NCBI GenBank assembly: GCA_045645805.1
Contig: JAZRJL010000073.1
Coordinates: forward strand, 1 to 33,543
DNA from: SIG440 sp045645805
GTDB taxonomy: Bacteria > Bacillota > Clostridia > Monoglobales > Monoglobaceae
DNA: 33,543 nucleotides
Direction of reading: 5' to 3'
The notes below the pieces were generated by a model, which saw only the letters and a program-made list of their open reading frames with translations, was not told where the DNA came from and searched no databases. Positions 1 through 8,324 of the stretch are shown one piece after another (position 1 is the stretch's first letter; each line of letters opens with the position of its first letter). A program made the position numbers and the translations under genes.

Positions 1-2338
1 CACCGTCTTTAAGGATAATGCAAGCCATAATCTCTTCACCATACTGCTCGTCAGGGACACCTATTACCTGAACATCACTTACCTTAGGATGCGTGTAAAT
101 AAACTCCTCAATCTCTTTAGGATAAATGTTTTCACCGCCACGGATAATCATATCCTTAAGACGTCCTGTAATCTTGTAGTTACCCTCAGGAGTGCGGCAG
201 GCAAGGTCACCTGTGTGAAGCCAGCCATCAGCATCAATTGCCGCAGCTGTTGCCTTTGGCATTTTGTAATAACCCTTCATTATATTGTATCCCCTTGCAA
301 CAAACTCGCCGTTTACACCGTCAGGGCATTCTTCGCCTGTGTCAGGGTCAACAATCTTACATTCAATTTCAGGAAGGGCACGGCCTACGGTTGAAACTCT
401 GACCTCAAGAGAGTCATCTGTCGAACTCATGGTGCAACCTGGCGATGCCTCGGTCTGACCGTAAACTATGGTTATTTCTTTCATATTCATTTTATTTACA
501 ACATCCTTCATTGCAGAAATTGGACAAGGACTTCCTGCCATAATTCCTGTACGCATATATGAAAAGTCGGTCTTTTCAAAATCGGGATGCTCCAAAAGTG
601 CAATAAACATAGTTGGAACGCCGTGGAATGCTGTAATATGTTCACGATTGATGCAGGCAAGTGCCGGCTTTGGTGAAAAATACGGGAGCGGCAAAAGTGT
701 CGCCCCGTGGGTCATTGATGCTGTCATTGCAAGCACCATACCAAAGCAATGAAACATCGGAACCTGAATCATCATACGATCCGCCGTTGACAAATCCATA
801 CGGTCACCAATACACTTTCCGTTGTTTACTACGTTATAATGTGTCAGCATAACACCTTTGGGGAAGCCGGTTGTACCTGATGTATACTGCATATTGCACA
901 CATCATCCTTGTCAACAGCCGCCGCCATACGGTAAACGGTTTCAACAGGAACCTTTGAGGAAAGTGCAACAGCATCCTCCCATTCAATACAGCCTTTTTG
1001 TTTGAAACCGATTGTGATTATATTACGCAGGAACGGAAGTCTTTTTGCGTGAAGCTGCTGACCGGGTTTAAGGTCTTCAAGTTCAGGACAAAGCTCTGCC
1101 ATAATCTGCGAATAGTTTGAGTCACGATAGCTGTCAACCATAATAAGGGTATGTGTATCCGACTGTTTAAACAGATACTCAGCCTCGTGAATTTTATATG
1201 CTGTGTTTACAGTAACAAGCACCGCACCAATTTTGGTTGTTGCCCAGAAAGCAATGTACCATTGCGGGACATTGGTTGCCCACACAGCAACGTGAGTCCC
1301 TGCCTTTACACCCATTGCAACAAGGGCACGTGCAAATTCATCAACATCGTCACGAAACTCGCTGTATGTGCGTGTGTAATCAAGTGTAGTATATTTAAAT
1401 GCATACTGGTCAGGGAATTCCTCAACCATTCTGTCAAGAACCTGACCAAAGGTGCAGTCAATCAAAAGGTCTTTCTTCCATACAAACTTACCTGTGTGAG
1501 CTTTATTGGAATAAAGAGCTGATTCATTTTTTGCAGGGTCGCTGAACTGTTTCATATAGTTTACAAACTGTGCAAAGATAATTTCCATATCGTCAAGCTC
1601 TTCGCACCAGTCAGGATGCCATTCAAGAGAAATAAATCCGTCGTAGTTAACCGAACGAAGTGCCGCCATCATTTCTTTTATAGGCAGTTCACCCTCGCCC
1701 ATAAGGCAGAATTCTGTACCGTTTTCTGTTCTCTGTGCATCTTTGATATGTACGTGACGTACATATGCACCAAGGTTTGTAATCGTGGTTTCAGCCTGTT
1801 CGCCGCAATTAAAATACGGTGAATACATATCCCAGATTGCACCGAGTGAATCACTTGCAAAGTCAATCAAAACCTCGCGAAGAACAGATGTATCACAGAA
1901 TATTCCTGACGTTTCAAGCAATAATGAAACACCGTTTTCCTCTGCCCCCGGCACAACCTCGGACAAAATTTCCATAACTGCTGAAACAGCATTTTCTTTA
2001 CTGATGCCCTCACCGATAGCACGGATACGGACATTGGGAATACGTAGATTTGTCGCAATCTTTATACATTGATTGATTTCATCAAGAGCTTCGGTCTTTT
2101 TTGAAATATCCGCACAGTCACAAAGCGTATCAATGCACGGCAAACTCAGATTAAGCTCATAAAGCCTTCTTACCGTTGCAGCCGCAGCATAGTTATAAAA
2201 AGCACCGTCTTTTTCGGTAAACAATGGATTATGAATATTATGAAGCTCAATTCCCTCAAACTTCATATCTTTAGCAATTTCACAAAAATCATCAAAGGAA
2301 CGGCCATGCCAGCCCTTTGTCGAAAATGAAAGTTTCAT
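1..2338 (-). CDS. Fusion protein: xylose-isomerase-like TIM barrel + AMP-forming acyl-CoA synthetase (3' end outside window)
   Basis: One uninterrupted frame of 779 residues runs from an ATG at 2338 to the window edge. I walked the frame and found no stop. Residues 1-250 look like a sugar-phosphate isomerase/epimerase (AP endonuclease 2 family) TIM barrel, with the metal-ligand pattern Glu142, Asp170, His197 and Glu239. After a short linker, residues from about 285 form an acyl-CoA synthetase: ATP loop YTSGTTGFPKG (485-495), YGQTE (626-630), HTGDL (708-712) and GRLKD (725-729). The C-terminal catalytic lysine lies beyond the edge. The ligase half should activate a carboxylic acid to acyl-AMP and then acyl-CoA; substrate and barrel reaction are unknown. 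A GAGGAGG site inside the end of the upstream gene, six bases away, implies coupled translation. It is the last visible gene of the VOR-ilvE operon. Both folds are clear; a joint function is inference. Confidence 0.9.
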   Translation of the reverse strand, partial: MKLSFSTKGWHGRSFDDFCEIAKDMKFEGIELHNIHNPLFTEKDGAFYNYAAAATVRRLYELNLSLPCIDTLCDCADISKKTEALDEINQCIKIATNLRIPNVRIRAIGEGISKENAVSAVMEILSEVVPGAEENGVSLLLETSGIFCDTSVLREVLIDFASDSLGAIWDMYSPYFNCGEQAETTITNLGAYVRHVHIKDAQRTENGTEFCLMGEGELPIKEMMAALRSVNYDGFISLEWHPDWCEELDDMEIIFAQFVNYMKQFSDPAKNESALYSNKAHTGKFVWKKDLLIDCTFGQVLDRMVEEFPDQYAFKYTTLDYTRTYSEFRDDVDEFARALVAMGVKAGTHVAVWATNVPQWYIAFWATTKIGAVLVTVNTAYKIHEAEYLFKQSDTHTLIMVDSYRDSNYSQIMAELCPELEDLKPGQQLHAKRLPFLRNIITIGFKQKGCIEWEDAVALSSKVPVETVYRMAAAVDKDDVCNMQYTSGTTGFPKGVMLTHYNVVNNGKCIGDRMDLSTADRMMIQVPMFHCFGMVLAMTASMTHGATLLPLPYFSPKPALACINREHITAFHGVPTMFIALLEHPDFEKTDFSYMRTGIMAGSPCPISAMKDVVNKMNMKEITIVYGQTEASPGCTMSSTDDSLEVRVSTVGRALPEIECKIVDPDTGEECPDGVNGEFVARGYNIMKGYYKMPKATAAAIDADGWLHTGDLACRTPEGNYKITGRLKDMIIRGGENIYPKEIEEFIYTHPKVSDVQVIGVPDEQYGEEIMACIILKDG

Positions 2339-2344
2339 ATGAAA

Positions 2345-3739
2345 TTAAGCCTCCTCATAAACAATTTTATTAACAGCTCCAAGATATGCATTTATACTTG
2401 CACCGATAATATCTGTTGAAATACCGCTACCTGAATAAAGCTTTCCGTTTTCCCTCAAACGGATAAGTGCCGAGCCCATAGCCTCACGGCCCTCTGTTAC
2501 AGACTGAATCTGAAAATCATCAAGCTCATAATGATTTCCTGTAATCTGTTCAACAGCACGGAATGCCGCATCAATAGGACCATCGCCCATCGAAATTCCC
2601 TCAAGCTCTGTTCCATCTGCTTTTTTCACCTTAATCTGGGCAGATGCGGTAATTATATTCCCTGTATTTATAATATAGCTTAAAAGCTTATAGGTAGGGG
2701 GAACCTGAAGTGCAACAGCCGCAACTATCGCATCAAGCTCTTTTGCACTTACCTTTTCTTTCTTTTCAGCTAATTTCTTAAATTCTTCATATACTTTTTC
2801 ACAGTCTTCATCACTTAAATCATAACCAAGCTTTTGTGTAATCCCCAATACTGCTGCCTGGTCATCGCTTTTATCAAGATAAATACTGCTGTCATCTATT
2901 TTGCTAAAGGTTTCCGCATCCACACCTTCGCCTTTGCCTGTTATACGTGAAATCTGACTGATAATTCTGCGAAGCTCAGTATGCTTGATATCACTCTCTA
3001 TGCCACAGTTGTTGCCGCAATTTTTAACAGTTTCGGCAAAGATTTCAAGAGAAACCGCACCTGAGGTCACAGCTGTCTTAACAGTATCGGCACTGTCACG
3101 TACTGTCATTGCAGCCGCAGCATTTGCCATACCGTTTTTGTTTTCGCAGGAAACACCAAGCTTTACTCCGTCAAGTTCCGAAATGTGAGCTTTCAAATCG
3201 TCAACAAATCCCGCAAATTCATCAGGCATCATTTCGCCTGCAGTATCACAAACGGTAACAAGGGTTGCACCTGCAGAGATTGCAGTCTTTATTGCATCGT
3301 CAAGAAAGCTGTCCTCGGCACGGGTTGCATCAACTGCACAAAATTCAACATCACTGCAGGATTCTTTTGCCAAAGCGACAAGCTTTTTGATTGTCTCAAG
3401 CATTTTAGGTGCTTTAAGATGGCAGGTATATTCCATTCCAACGGGGGAAACGGGCAGTTCAATTCTGATACGGGGATTTTTTGCAGAAGAAAGTGCCTCA
3501 GCTGCAAAGCTGACACCTTCTTCGGTCATACCGGCCGCAACAGAAATGATACTGCTTTGTACAAATGAAGAAATTGTGCGGACAAGTAGGATGTCAGTCT
3601 TTTTATTCTCAATTGCAGGTAGTTCTATTGCATTTACATTAAGCTTTTCAAGCTGTCTGACAATCTCTATCTTTTCTTTAAAACTAAGTGTCGATGCATT
3701 GCGGCACAAAGTCATATCCGCTACATTAATTCTTTTCAT
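2345..3739 (-). CDS. LeuA-like protein with degenerate catalytic barrel and intact LeuA regulatory domain
   Basis: This 464-residue protein has the layout of 2-isopropylmalate synthase: an HMGL-like TIM barrel (about 1-290), a linker, and a LeuA allosteric/dimerisation domain (about 330-464) that keeps the pattern STDIIGASINAYLGAVN. The barrel has lost the family's catalytic residues. The usual DTTLRDGEQ is DMTLCRNAS (8-16), so the catalytic Arg and the metal Asp are gone. The metal-binding HxHxD stretch is SCENKNG (197-203). The GIGERAGN motif is absent. Condensation of acetyl-CoA with 2-oxoisovalerate therefore looks impossible by the known mechanism. It lies between ilvE and the TIM barrel-ligase gene in a branched-chain operon, so a leucine-sensing or scaffolding role is plausible but inferred. 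The reading frame is clean and well spaced, so this is not a decaying pseudogene. Confidence 0.85.
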   Translation of the reverse strand: MKRINVADMTLCRNASTLSFKEKIEIVRQLEKLNVNAIELPAIENKKTDILLVRTISSFVQSSIISVAAGMTEEGVSFAAEALSSAKNPRIRIELPVSPVGMEYTCHLKAPKMLETIKKLVALAKESCSDVEFCAVDATRAEDSFLDDAIKTAISAGATLVTVCDTAGEMMPDEFAGFVDDLKAHISELDGVKLGVSCENKNGMANAAAAMTVRDSADTVKTAVTSGAVSLEIFAETVKNCGNNCGIESDIKHTELRRIISQISRITGKGEGVDAETFSKIDDSSIYLDKSDDQAAVLGITQKLGYDLSDEDCEKVYEEFKKLAEKKEKVSAKELDAIVAAVALQVPPTYKLLSYIINTGNIITASAQIKVKKADGTELEGISMGDGPIDAAFRAVEQITGNHYELDDFQIQSVTEGREAMGSALIRLRENGKLYSGSGISTDIIGASINAYLGAVNKIVYEEA

Positions 3740-3774
3740 TCTTACTTTCCTCCTAATAAATTCTAAACAATTTC

Positions 3775-4839
3775 CTATTTCAAGGGATAGGTCCAGCCAA
3801 AACTGTCATCAATTTTACCCCACTGAATACCTGTAAGGGTATCGTAAAGATGCTGTGTAACCTCACCGATTTCGCCGTTGTTTACAGCAAAAATCTTATC
3901 CTTGTAACGAAGCTCGCCAATAGGTGAAATAACTGCAGCTGTACCGCAGCCCCAAGCCTCTTCAAGTGTTCCGTCATCCATTGCCTTTTCAAGCTCGTCA
4001 ATACTGAGAAGTCTTTCAGAAACGTTATAGCCTTCCTTTCTGAGAACCTCAAGACATGACATACGGGTAATACCCGGAAGAATTGAACCGGTAAGAGCAG
4101 GTGTTACAATCTCGCCGTTTATTTTAAACATAACGTTCATTGCACCAACTTCTTCAATGTACTTTCTTTCAACACCGTCCAGCCACAAAACCTGTGAATA
4201 ACCGCTTTGTTCAGCTTTTTCGCCGGCACGGTTACTTGCAGCATAGTTACCGCCGCATTTTGCATAACCTGTACCACCACGGACAGCACGTACATCCTCG
4301 GCTTCAATCATAATCTTAACAGGGTTGATGCCCTCTTTGTAATAGCTGCCAACCGGTGATGCAATTATCATAAATGTTGCATTGTGAACTGCGTGTACAC
4401 CCAAGGTTTCATCATTACCAAACATAAAAGGACGAAGATAAAGTGATGTACCTTCTGCTGAAGGAGTCCAGTCCTGCTCATGCTTTACAAATGTTTCAAG
4501 AACCTCCATTGCCAAAGCCTCATCAATCTGGGGAAGACAAAGTCTTTCCGCACTGCGGTTCATTCTGCGGATGTTTTCAATAGGTCTGAACATCTGAACA
4601 GTACCATCTGCACGGCGGTATGCCTTAAGCCCTTCAAAAATTTCAGAACCGTAATGAAGAACTGTTGATGCAGGGTGAAGCTCAATTCTGCCAAAGGGTA
4701 CTATTCTTGCATCGTACCAGCCTTTTTCACGGGAATAGTCCATAATAAACATATGGTCTGTAAAGAATTTACCAAAGCCCAACGTAGAGCTTTCGGGATG
4801 TTCTTTAGGTGAAGTTGTTTTAACAATCTTTATATCCAT
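3775..4839 (-). CDS. ilvE: Branched-chain amino acid aminotransferase
   Basis: A 354-residue fold-type IV PLP enzyme that interconverts leucine, isoleucine or valine and their 2-oxoacids with glutamate/2-oxoglutarate. The Schiff-base lysine is Lys194 in GYAKCGGNYAAS. The family features LHYGSEIFEGLKAYR near residue 61 and the C-terminal EEAWGCGTAAVISPIG stretch are present, and the length is normal for the bacterial/eukaryotic BCAT2-like subgroup. It starts 20 bases after the oxidoreductase gamma gene and is followed 35 bases later by the LeuA-like gene. It thus links the oxidoreductase, which handles branched-chain 2-oxoacids, with the amino acid pools. The T-box leader upstream of the operon fits an amino-acid response. 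The assignment is secure; the preferred substrate is not visible. Confidence 0.95.
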   Translation of the reverse strand: MDIKIVKTTSPKEHPESSTLGFGKFFTDHMFIMDYSREKGWYDARIVPFGRIELHPASTVLHYGSEIFEGLKAYRRADGTVQMFRPIENIRRMNRSAERLCLPQIDEALAMEVLETFVKHEQDWTPSAEGTSLYLRPFMFGNDETLGVHAVHNATFMIIASPVGSYYKEGINPVKIMIEAEDVRAVRGGTGYAKCGGNYAASNRAGEKAEQSGYSQVLWLDGVERKYIEEVGAMNVMFKINGEIVTPALTGSILPGITRMSCLEVLRKEGYNVSERLLSIDELEKAMDDGTLEEAWGCGTAAVISPIGELRYKDKIFAVNNGEIGEVTQHLYDTLTGIQWGKIDDSFGWTYPLK

Positions 4840-4859
4840 TTTTCTGACTCCTTTAACAA

Positions 4860-5393
4860 TTAGTTTTCTGCACCAATCTGCATTGCTTTGAGGTTTGTTT
4901 CAAGCATATCTGCACGCTTTGCAGAAATTACCTTTTTAAGTGCAGCATTAACAGCATCCTCAGAAAATCCGTCTGTAACACTTAAAATTTTGCCTGCAAT
5001 AATCATATTTGCAAGAGTTGGCATATTGTTATCCGATGCAAGCTGTGTTGCAGGAATATAATATACCTCAACATCTGTACGTTTTACCTTGCGGTCAATA
5101 AGTGTACAGTCCACAAAAATCTTTCCGCCCGAAACAACGGCATCCTCATATTTATCAAGTGACGGAAGGTTCATTGCAACAAGTACATCAGGGTTAGAGA
5201 CAATAGGTGAACCAACAGGTGTATCACTTATGATAATGCTGCAGCTTGCAGTACCGCCACGCATTTCGGGGCCATATGACGGAAGCCAGCTTACTTCCTT
5301 ATCTTCAACCAGACCTTTGTATGCAAGGAATTTACCTGTAAACAAAATTCCCTGACCGCCAAAGCCTGCAATAAGCATATTTGTTGTACTCAT
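4860..5393 (-). CDS. 2-oxoacid:ferredoxin oxidoreductase, gamma subunit
   Basis: This 177-residue protein is the gamma (catalytic domain III) subunit of a four-subunit 2-oxoacid:ferredoxin oxidoreductase. The start contains the family motif GFGGQGI, followed by SYGPEMRGGTASC, both typical of this subunit, and the size is normal. In the complex it helps build the CoA/TPP active site together with alpha and beta. Its start overlaps the beta stop (position 5393 is shared), so translation is coupled. The four genes run in the order delta, alpha, beta, gamma on the minus strand. Neighbouring ilvE favours a branched-chain (VOR-like) substrate over 2-oxoglutarate or pyruvate, but sequence alone does not settle this. 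Confidence 0.92.
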   Translation of the reverse strand: MSTTNMLIAGFGGQGILFTGKFLAYKGLVEDKEVSWLPSYGPEMRGGTASCSIIISDTPVGSPIVSNPDVLVAMNLPSLDKYEDAVVSGGKIFVDCTLIDRKVKRTDVEVYYIPATQLASDNNMPTLANMIIAGKILSVTDGFSEDAVNAALKKVISAKRADMLETNLKAMQIGAEN

Positions 5394-6148
5394 TACTTCT
5401 CCTCCTTTTCTGCACTACGGTCCTTATAAACACCAAGAGGGTAATAAGGAAGCATTTTTTCATCAATCCAATCAAGAGCTGCCTTGGGCGTCATACCCCA
5501 GTTTGTAGGACAGCTTGAAACAACTTCAACAAGAGAGAAGCCTTTGCCGTCGAACTGGTTCTGGAATGCCTTTTTAATTGCCTTTTTGGCATTCTTTACG
5601 TTTTTAACATTGTTCACTGTAACTCTTTCAAGATATTCAGGACCGTCAAGAGTTGAAAGCATTTCACAAACACGAATCGGAAAGCCGCAGGCATTTGTAT
5701 CTCTGCCGTAAGGTGATGTCTGTGTAACCTGACCGGGAAGAGATGTTGGTGCCATCTGGCCGCCTGTCATACCGTATATTGCGTTATTGATAAATATAAT
5801 TGTAATGTTTTCGTTTCTTGCTGCAGCGTGTACGGTTTCAGCCATACCAATTGAAGCAAGGTCACCATCACCCTGATATGTAAATACAACATTATTTTCA
5901 GGGTCTGAACGCTTAACACCTGTTGCAACAGCCGGTGCACGACCGTGTGCTGCCTCAATCATATCACAGTTGAAATAGTTGTAAGCCATAACCGAGCAAC
6001 CAACCGGAGCAATACCAATTGTTCTGCCTTCGATACCAAGCTCGTCTATAACCTCAGCCACAAGACGGTGAACAATACCGTGTGTACAGCCGGGGCAGTA
6101 ATGCATCTGGACATCAGCCAGTGCCTTTGGTTTTTCAAAAACTACCAT
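5393..6148 (-). CDS. 2-oxoacid:ferredoxin oxidoreductase, beta (TPP-binding) subunit
   Basis: A 251-residue thiamine-diphosphate subunit. The TPP/Mg motif is visible as GDGDLASIGMAE followed by NNAIYGMTGGQMAPT, and an N-terminal CPGCTHG motif is typical of VOR/KOR beta subunits. It catalyses decarboxylation of a 2-oxoacid with transfer to CoA, electrons leaving through the delta-subunit iron-sulfur clusters to ferredoxin; the reaction can run as reductive carboxylation. Its start overlaps the alpha stop (6148) and its stop overlaps the gamma start, so the subunits are tightly coupled. A branched-chain substrate is inferred from the adjacent ilvE and the similarity of the alpha subunit to VorB. 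Confidence 0.93.
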   Translation of the reverse strand: MVVFEKPKALADVQMHYCPGCTHGIVHRLVAEVIDELGIEGRTIGIAPVGCSVMAYNYFNCDMIEAAHGRAPAVATGVKRSDPENNVVFTYQGDGDLASIGMAETVHAAARNENITIIFINNAIYGMTGGQMAPTSLPGQVTQTSPYGRDTNACGFPIRVCEMLSTLDGPEYLERVTVNNVKNVKNAKKAIKKAFQNQFDGKGFSLVEVVSSCPTNWGMTPKAALDWIDEKMLPYYPLGVYKDRSAEKEEK

Positions 6149-7212
6149 TATTTTGTACCTCCATTTGCAGCATTTTTAATCGCTTCAAGAACCTGCTCAG
6201 GTGACGGAATCATACCACCCACACGGTTGCAAAGTGTAACAGGAACCTTGCACTCGGTTGCAAGTCTTACGTCCTCAATCATCTGACCCATTGAAAGCTC
6301 AACAGAAATAATTTCCTTTACCTTGTCAGCAGCCTTCTTGTATGGTGCTGTGGGGAATGGCCAAAGTGTAATAGGTCTGATAAGACCAACCTTGATGCCC
6401 TGCTTTCTTGCCTCATTGATTGCATTCTTTGAAACACGGGCAGCAATGCCGAATGCGGTAACGCAAATTTCAGCATCGTCCATCATATATTCCTCGTACA
6501 TACATTCATTTTCTTCAATTGTCTTGTATCTTTCGAAGCGTTCAAAGTTTGACTTTTCAAGAGCATCAGGTTCAAGGAACAATGAGTTTACAATGTTGTG
6601 TTTTCTTTCCATCTTTGTTCCGTTTGTTGCCCAGGGCTTGTCAACGGGAGCAGAAATCTCATAATCAAGTGAGACAGGCTCCATCATCTGACCCATAGTA
6701 CCGTCTGCAAGAATCATTGTGGTCATTCTGTACTTATCGGCAAGGTCAAAGCCTTTTACAGTAAGGTCTGCCATTTCCTGAACAGAGCTTGGTGCAAGAA
6801 CAATCATACGGAAATCACCATGTGCACCGCCCTTTGTCGCCTGGAAGTAATCAGACTGTGAAGGCTGAATACCGCCAAGACCGGGGCCGCCACGCTGAAC
6901 ATTGATTACAAGTGCCGGAAGGTCCGCACCTGCAAGGTATGAAAGGCCCTCGCCCTTAAGTGAAATACCGGGACTTGAGGATGAAGTCATAACCCTTTTA
7001 CCTGTTGAAGAAACGCCATAAACCATATTGATTGCAGCAATTTCACTTTCTGCCTGAAGGAATGTTCCTCCGATTTTAGGCATCTTTTTAGCCATATATG
7101 CAGCAATTTCTGTCTGCGGTGTAATAGGATAACCAAAATAATGACGGCATCCCGCGATAATGGCAGCTTCGGCAATAGCCTCGTTGCCTTTCATCAAAAC
7201 TTTATCTGACAT
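6148..7212 (-). CDS. vorB: 2-oxoacid:ferredoxin oxidoreductase, alpha subunit (VorB type)
   Basis: The alpha subunit, 354 residues from the ATG at 7212. A longer frame back to 7254 exists, but it overlaps the ferredoxin gene. The ATG at 7212 is preceded by AGAGAGG at good spacing and gives the family start MSDKVLMKGNEAIAEAA. The pyrimidine-binding domain shows YPITPQTEIAAYMA and QAESEIAAINMV, then SSSPGISLKGEGLSYLAGAD and RGGPGLGGIQPSQSDY, all characteristic of VorB-like subunits of 3-methyl-2-oxobutanoate oxidoreductase. It pairs with beta to form the catalytic core. The VorB name rests on overall resemblance; KorA-type use of 2-oxoglutarate cannot be excluded. Confidence 0.92.
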   Translation of the reverse strand: MSDKVLMKGNEAIAEAAIIAGCRHYFGYPITPQTEIAAYMAKKMPKIGGTFLQAESEIAAINMVYGVSSTGKRVMTSSSSPGISLKGEGLSYLAGADLPALVINVQRGGPGLGGIQPSQSDYFQATKGGAHGDFRMIVLAPSSVQEMADLTVKGFDLADKYRMTTMILADGTMGQMMEPVSLDYEISAPVDKPWATNGTKMERKHNIVNSLFLEPDALEKSNFERFERYKTIEENECMYEEYMMDDAEICVTAFGIAARVSKNAINEARKQGIKVGLIRPITLWPFPTAPYKKAADKVKEIISVELSMGQMIEDVRLATECKVPVTLCNRVGGMIPSPEQVLEAIKNAANGGTK

Positions 7213-7229
7213 AATATGTACCTCTCTTT

Positions 7230-7436
7230 CTATCTTTCTACTGTAATAATGCAATCAGGACACATAGTTGCACAAAATGCACAGCCTATGCACGCATCAG
7301 GATTAACTGCCTCAACAGGGTGATGTCCCTTTTTGTTTATTTTGTCCTTTGCAAGCTCAATAACGCCCTTGGGACAAGCATCCACACAAAGTCCGCAACC
7401 CTTGCAGTTGTCTGTTTTAAATGTAAGTTTTGCCAT
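7230..7436 (-). CDS. 2-oxoacid:ferredoxin oxidoreductase, delta subunit (2[4Fe-4S] ferredoxin)
   Basis: A 68-residue ferredoxin-like subunit with two 4Fe-4S motifs, CKGCGLCVDACPKG and CIGCAFCATMCPD. It passes electrons from the TPP centre to free ferredoxin. I chose the ATG at 7436 (MAKLTFKTD), which matches family length; an upstream frame to 7487 would run into the structured leader. An in-frame ATG at 7448 is also possible. The ribosome site GAAAGG (7456-7451) lies next to the 3' arm of a leader stem, so initiation here may be controlled by RNA folding. It is the first of the four oxidoreductase genes. Confidence 0.9.
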   Translation of the reverse strand: MAKLTFKTDNCKGCGLCVDACPKGVIELAKDKINKKGHHPVEAVNPDACIGCAFCATMCPDCIITVER

Positions 7437-7625
7437 AATAATTTCCATAGCCTTTCTGCCCACAAATAGTAATTTAAATATATACACTTCTTATCGTGGG
7501 CAGATAAGGCGTATAATGGAAATTACGCACATCGCCGTTTCGTGTCTAAAAGGCACGAAAGCTCGGCGGTGCAATAAAATCCGCCGGAGGCATAACGTGA
7601 TTTTTCACGTTATATCTCTCCTTTA
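7437..7625 (-). promoter_or_regulatory. Structured leader with mutually exclusive hairpins before the VOR genes
   Basis: Seen in sequence: a series of short inverted repeats. ATAACGTGA (7592-7600) pairs with TCACGTTAT (7605-7613). CGCCG/TTTCGTG (7533-7544) pairs with CACGAAA (7554-7560) and CGGCG (7564-7568), and CGGCG can instead pair with CGCCG (7582-7586). GCGTA (7509-7513) pairs with TACGC (7524-7528). CTTATC (7490-7495) pairs with GATAAG (7503-7508). The loop of the last hairpin belongs to GTGGGCAG (7496-7503), which can instead pair with CTGCCCAC (7456-7463) right beside the ribosome site of the ferredoxin gene. Alternative pairings beside a ribosome site suggest regulation, but no known riboswitch class was recognised. 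Confidence 0.5.
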
Positions 7626-8285
7626 TTATATAATCTTTTTTTGTAAGTTTAAGGGAAACAAATTTTCAATACCATCAAGTCCGCCACAGATTTTTGCATT
7701 GGCACAGGTCAATACAACGGGAAGTCCCGTCTTTTCAGAAACCTGCTTTGCATAATCAACCGAACCTAATACGTCCTCTGCTGTTGTTTCCTCGCCTAAG
7801 TTTGAATTATTTATAATACCGGTAAATTTAATTCCTCCGGCTGTTTCTATTTCGTGCATAACTTCAATTACATCTTCAGTGGTCTTGGTAAGAGGTCTGA
7901 AGCAGTTTATGACAAACAGCATATCAAAGTTTCCCTCACTTACAATCCCCTCTGCATATCTGCCAAGCGCATAAGCACCACGGTCATCACCGCCGATATC
8001 CACCACCGCCATAAGACTTTTGTCATCAATTACCGAATACATATCCTGCGGAAGTGCCGGAATATCCACATTGGTATTTGCATAATCCGAACAGATAAGA
8101 CGTATTCCCGATTTATTAAGCTCGTCAATGCTGTCCTTTGTTCTGAAATACGGATTTACAATATCAAGGTCAGCAATGGCAACATTGACAAATTTCTTTT
8201 TTAAATCAAAAGCCATATTCACGGCAATATTTGTTTTCCCGCTGCCGTAGTGTCCGGCAATAAGCGTAATGCGTTTGTAATCCAT
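7626..8285 (-). CDS. P-loop ATPase of the CobQ/MinD/ParA type, unknown function
   Basis: A 219-residue protein with a deviant-type Walker A, GHYGSGKTN (11-19), an early IADLDIVNPYFRT stretch (switch I region of MinD/ParA-like proteins), and VVDIGGDD as the Walker B/switch region. No partner domain, membrane segment or DNA-binding domain is visible. It is the first gene after the T-box leader and precedes the oxidoreductase genes on the same strand, so it is likely expressed with them. From memory, ATPases of this type recur beside clostridial VOR/KOR operons, which would suggest a role in maturation or cofactor delivery; that link is inference. The biochemical role is unknown. Confidence 0.85.
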   Translation of the reverse strand: MDYKRITLIAGHYGSGKTNIAVNMAFDLKKKFVNVAIADLDIVNPYFRTKDSIDELNKSGIRLICSDYANTNVDIPALPQDMYSVIDDKSLMAVVDIGGDDRGAYALGRYAEGIVSEGNFDMLFVINCFRPLTKTTEDVIEVMHEIETAGGIKFTGIINNSNLGEETTAEDVLGSVDYAKQVSEKTGLPVVLTCANAKICGGLDGIENLFPLNLQKKII

Positions 8286-8324
8286 CCGAAACCACCACCG
8301 TTTTAATCATATTATATAATTATA

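Noticed and set aside
7592..7613. Intrinsic terminator after the P-loop ATPase
   Set aside because: The 9-bp stem is perfect, but no T-run follows on the minus strand, so it is treated as part of the leader structure.
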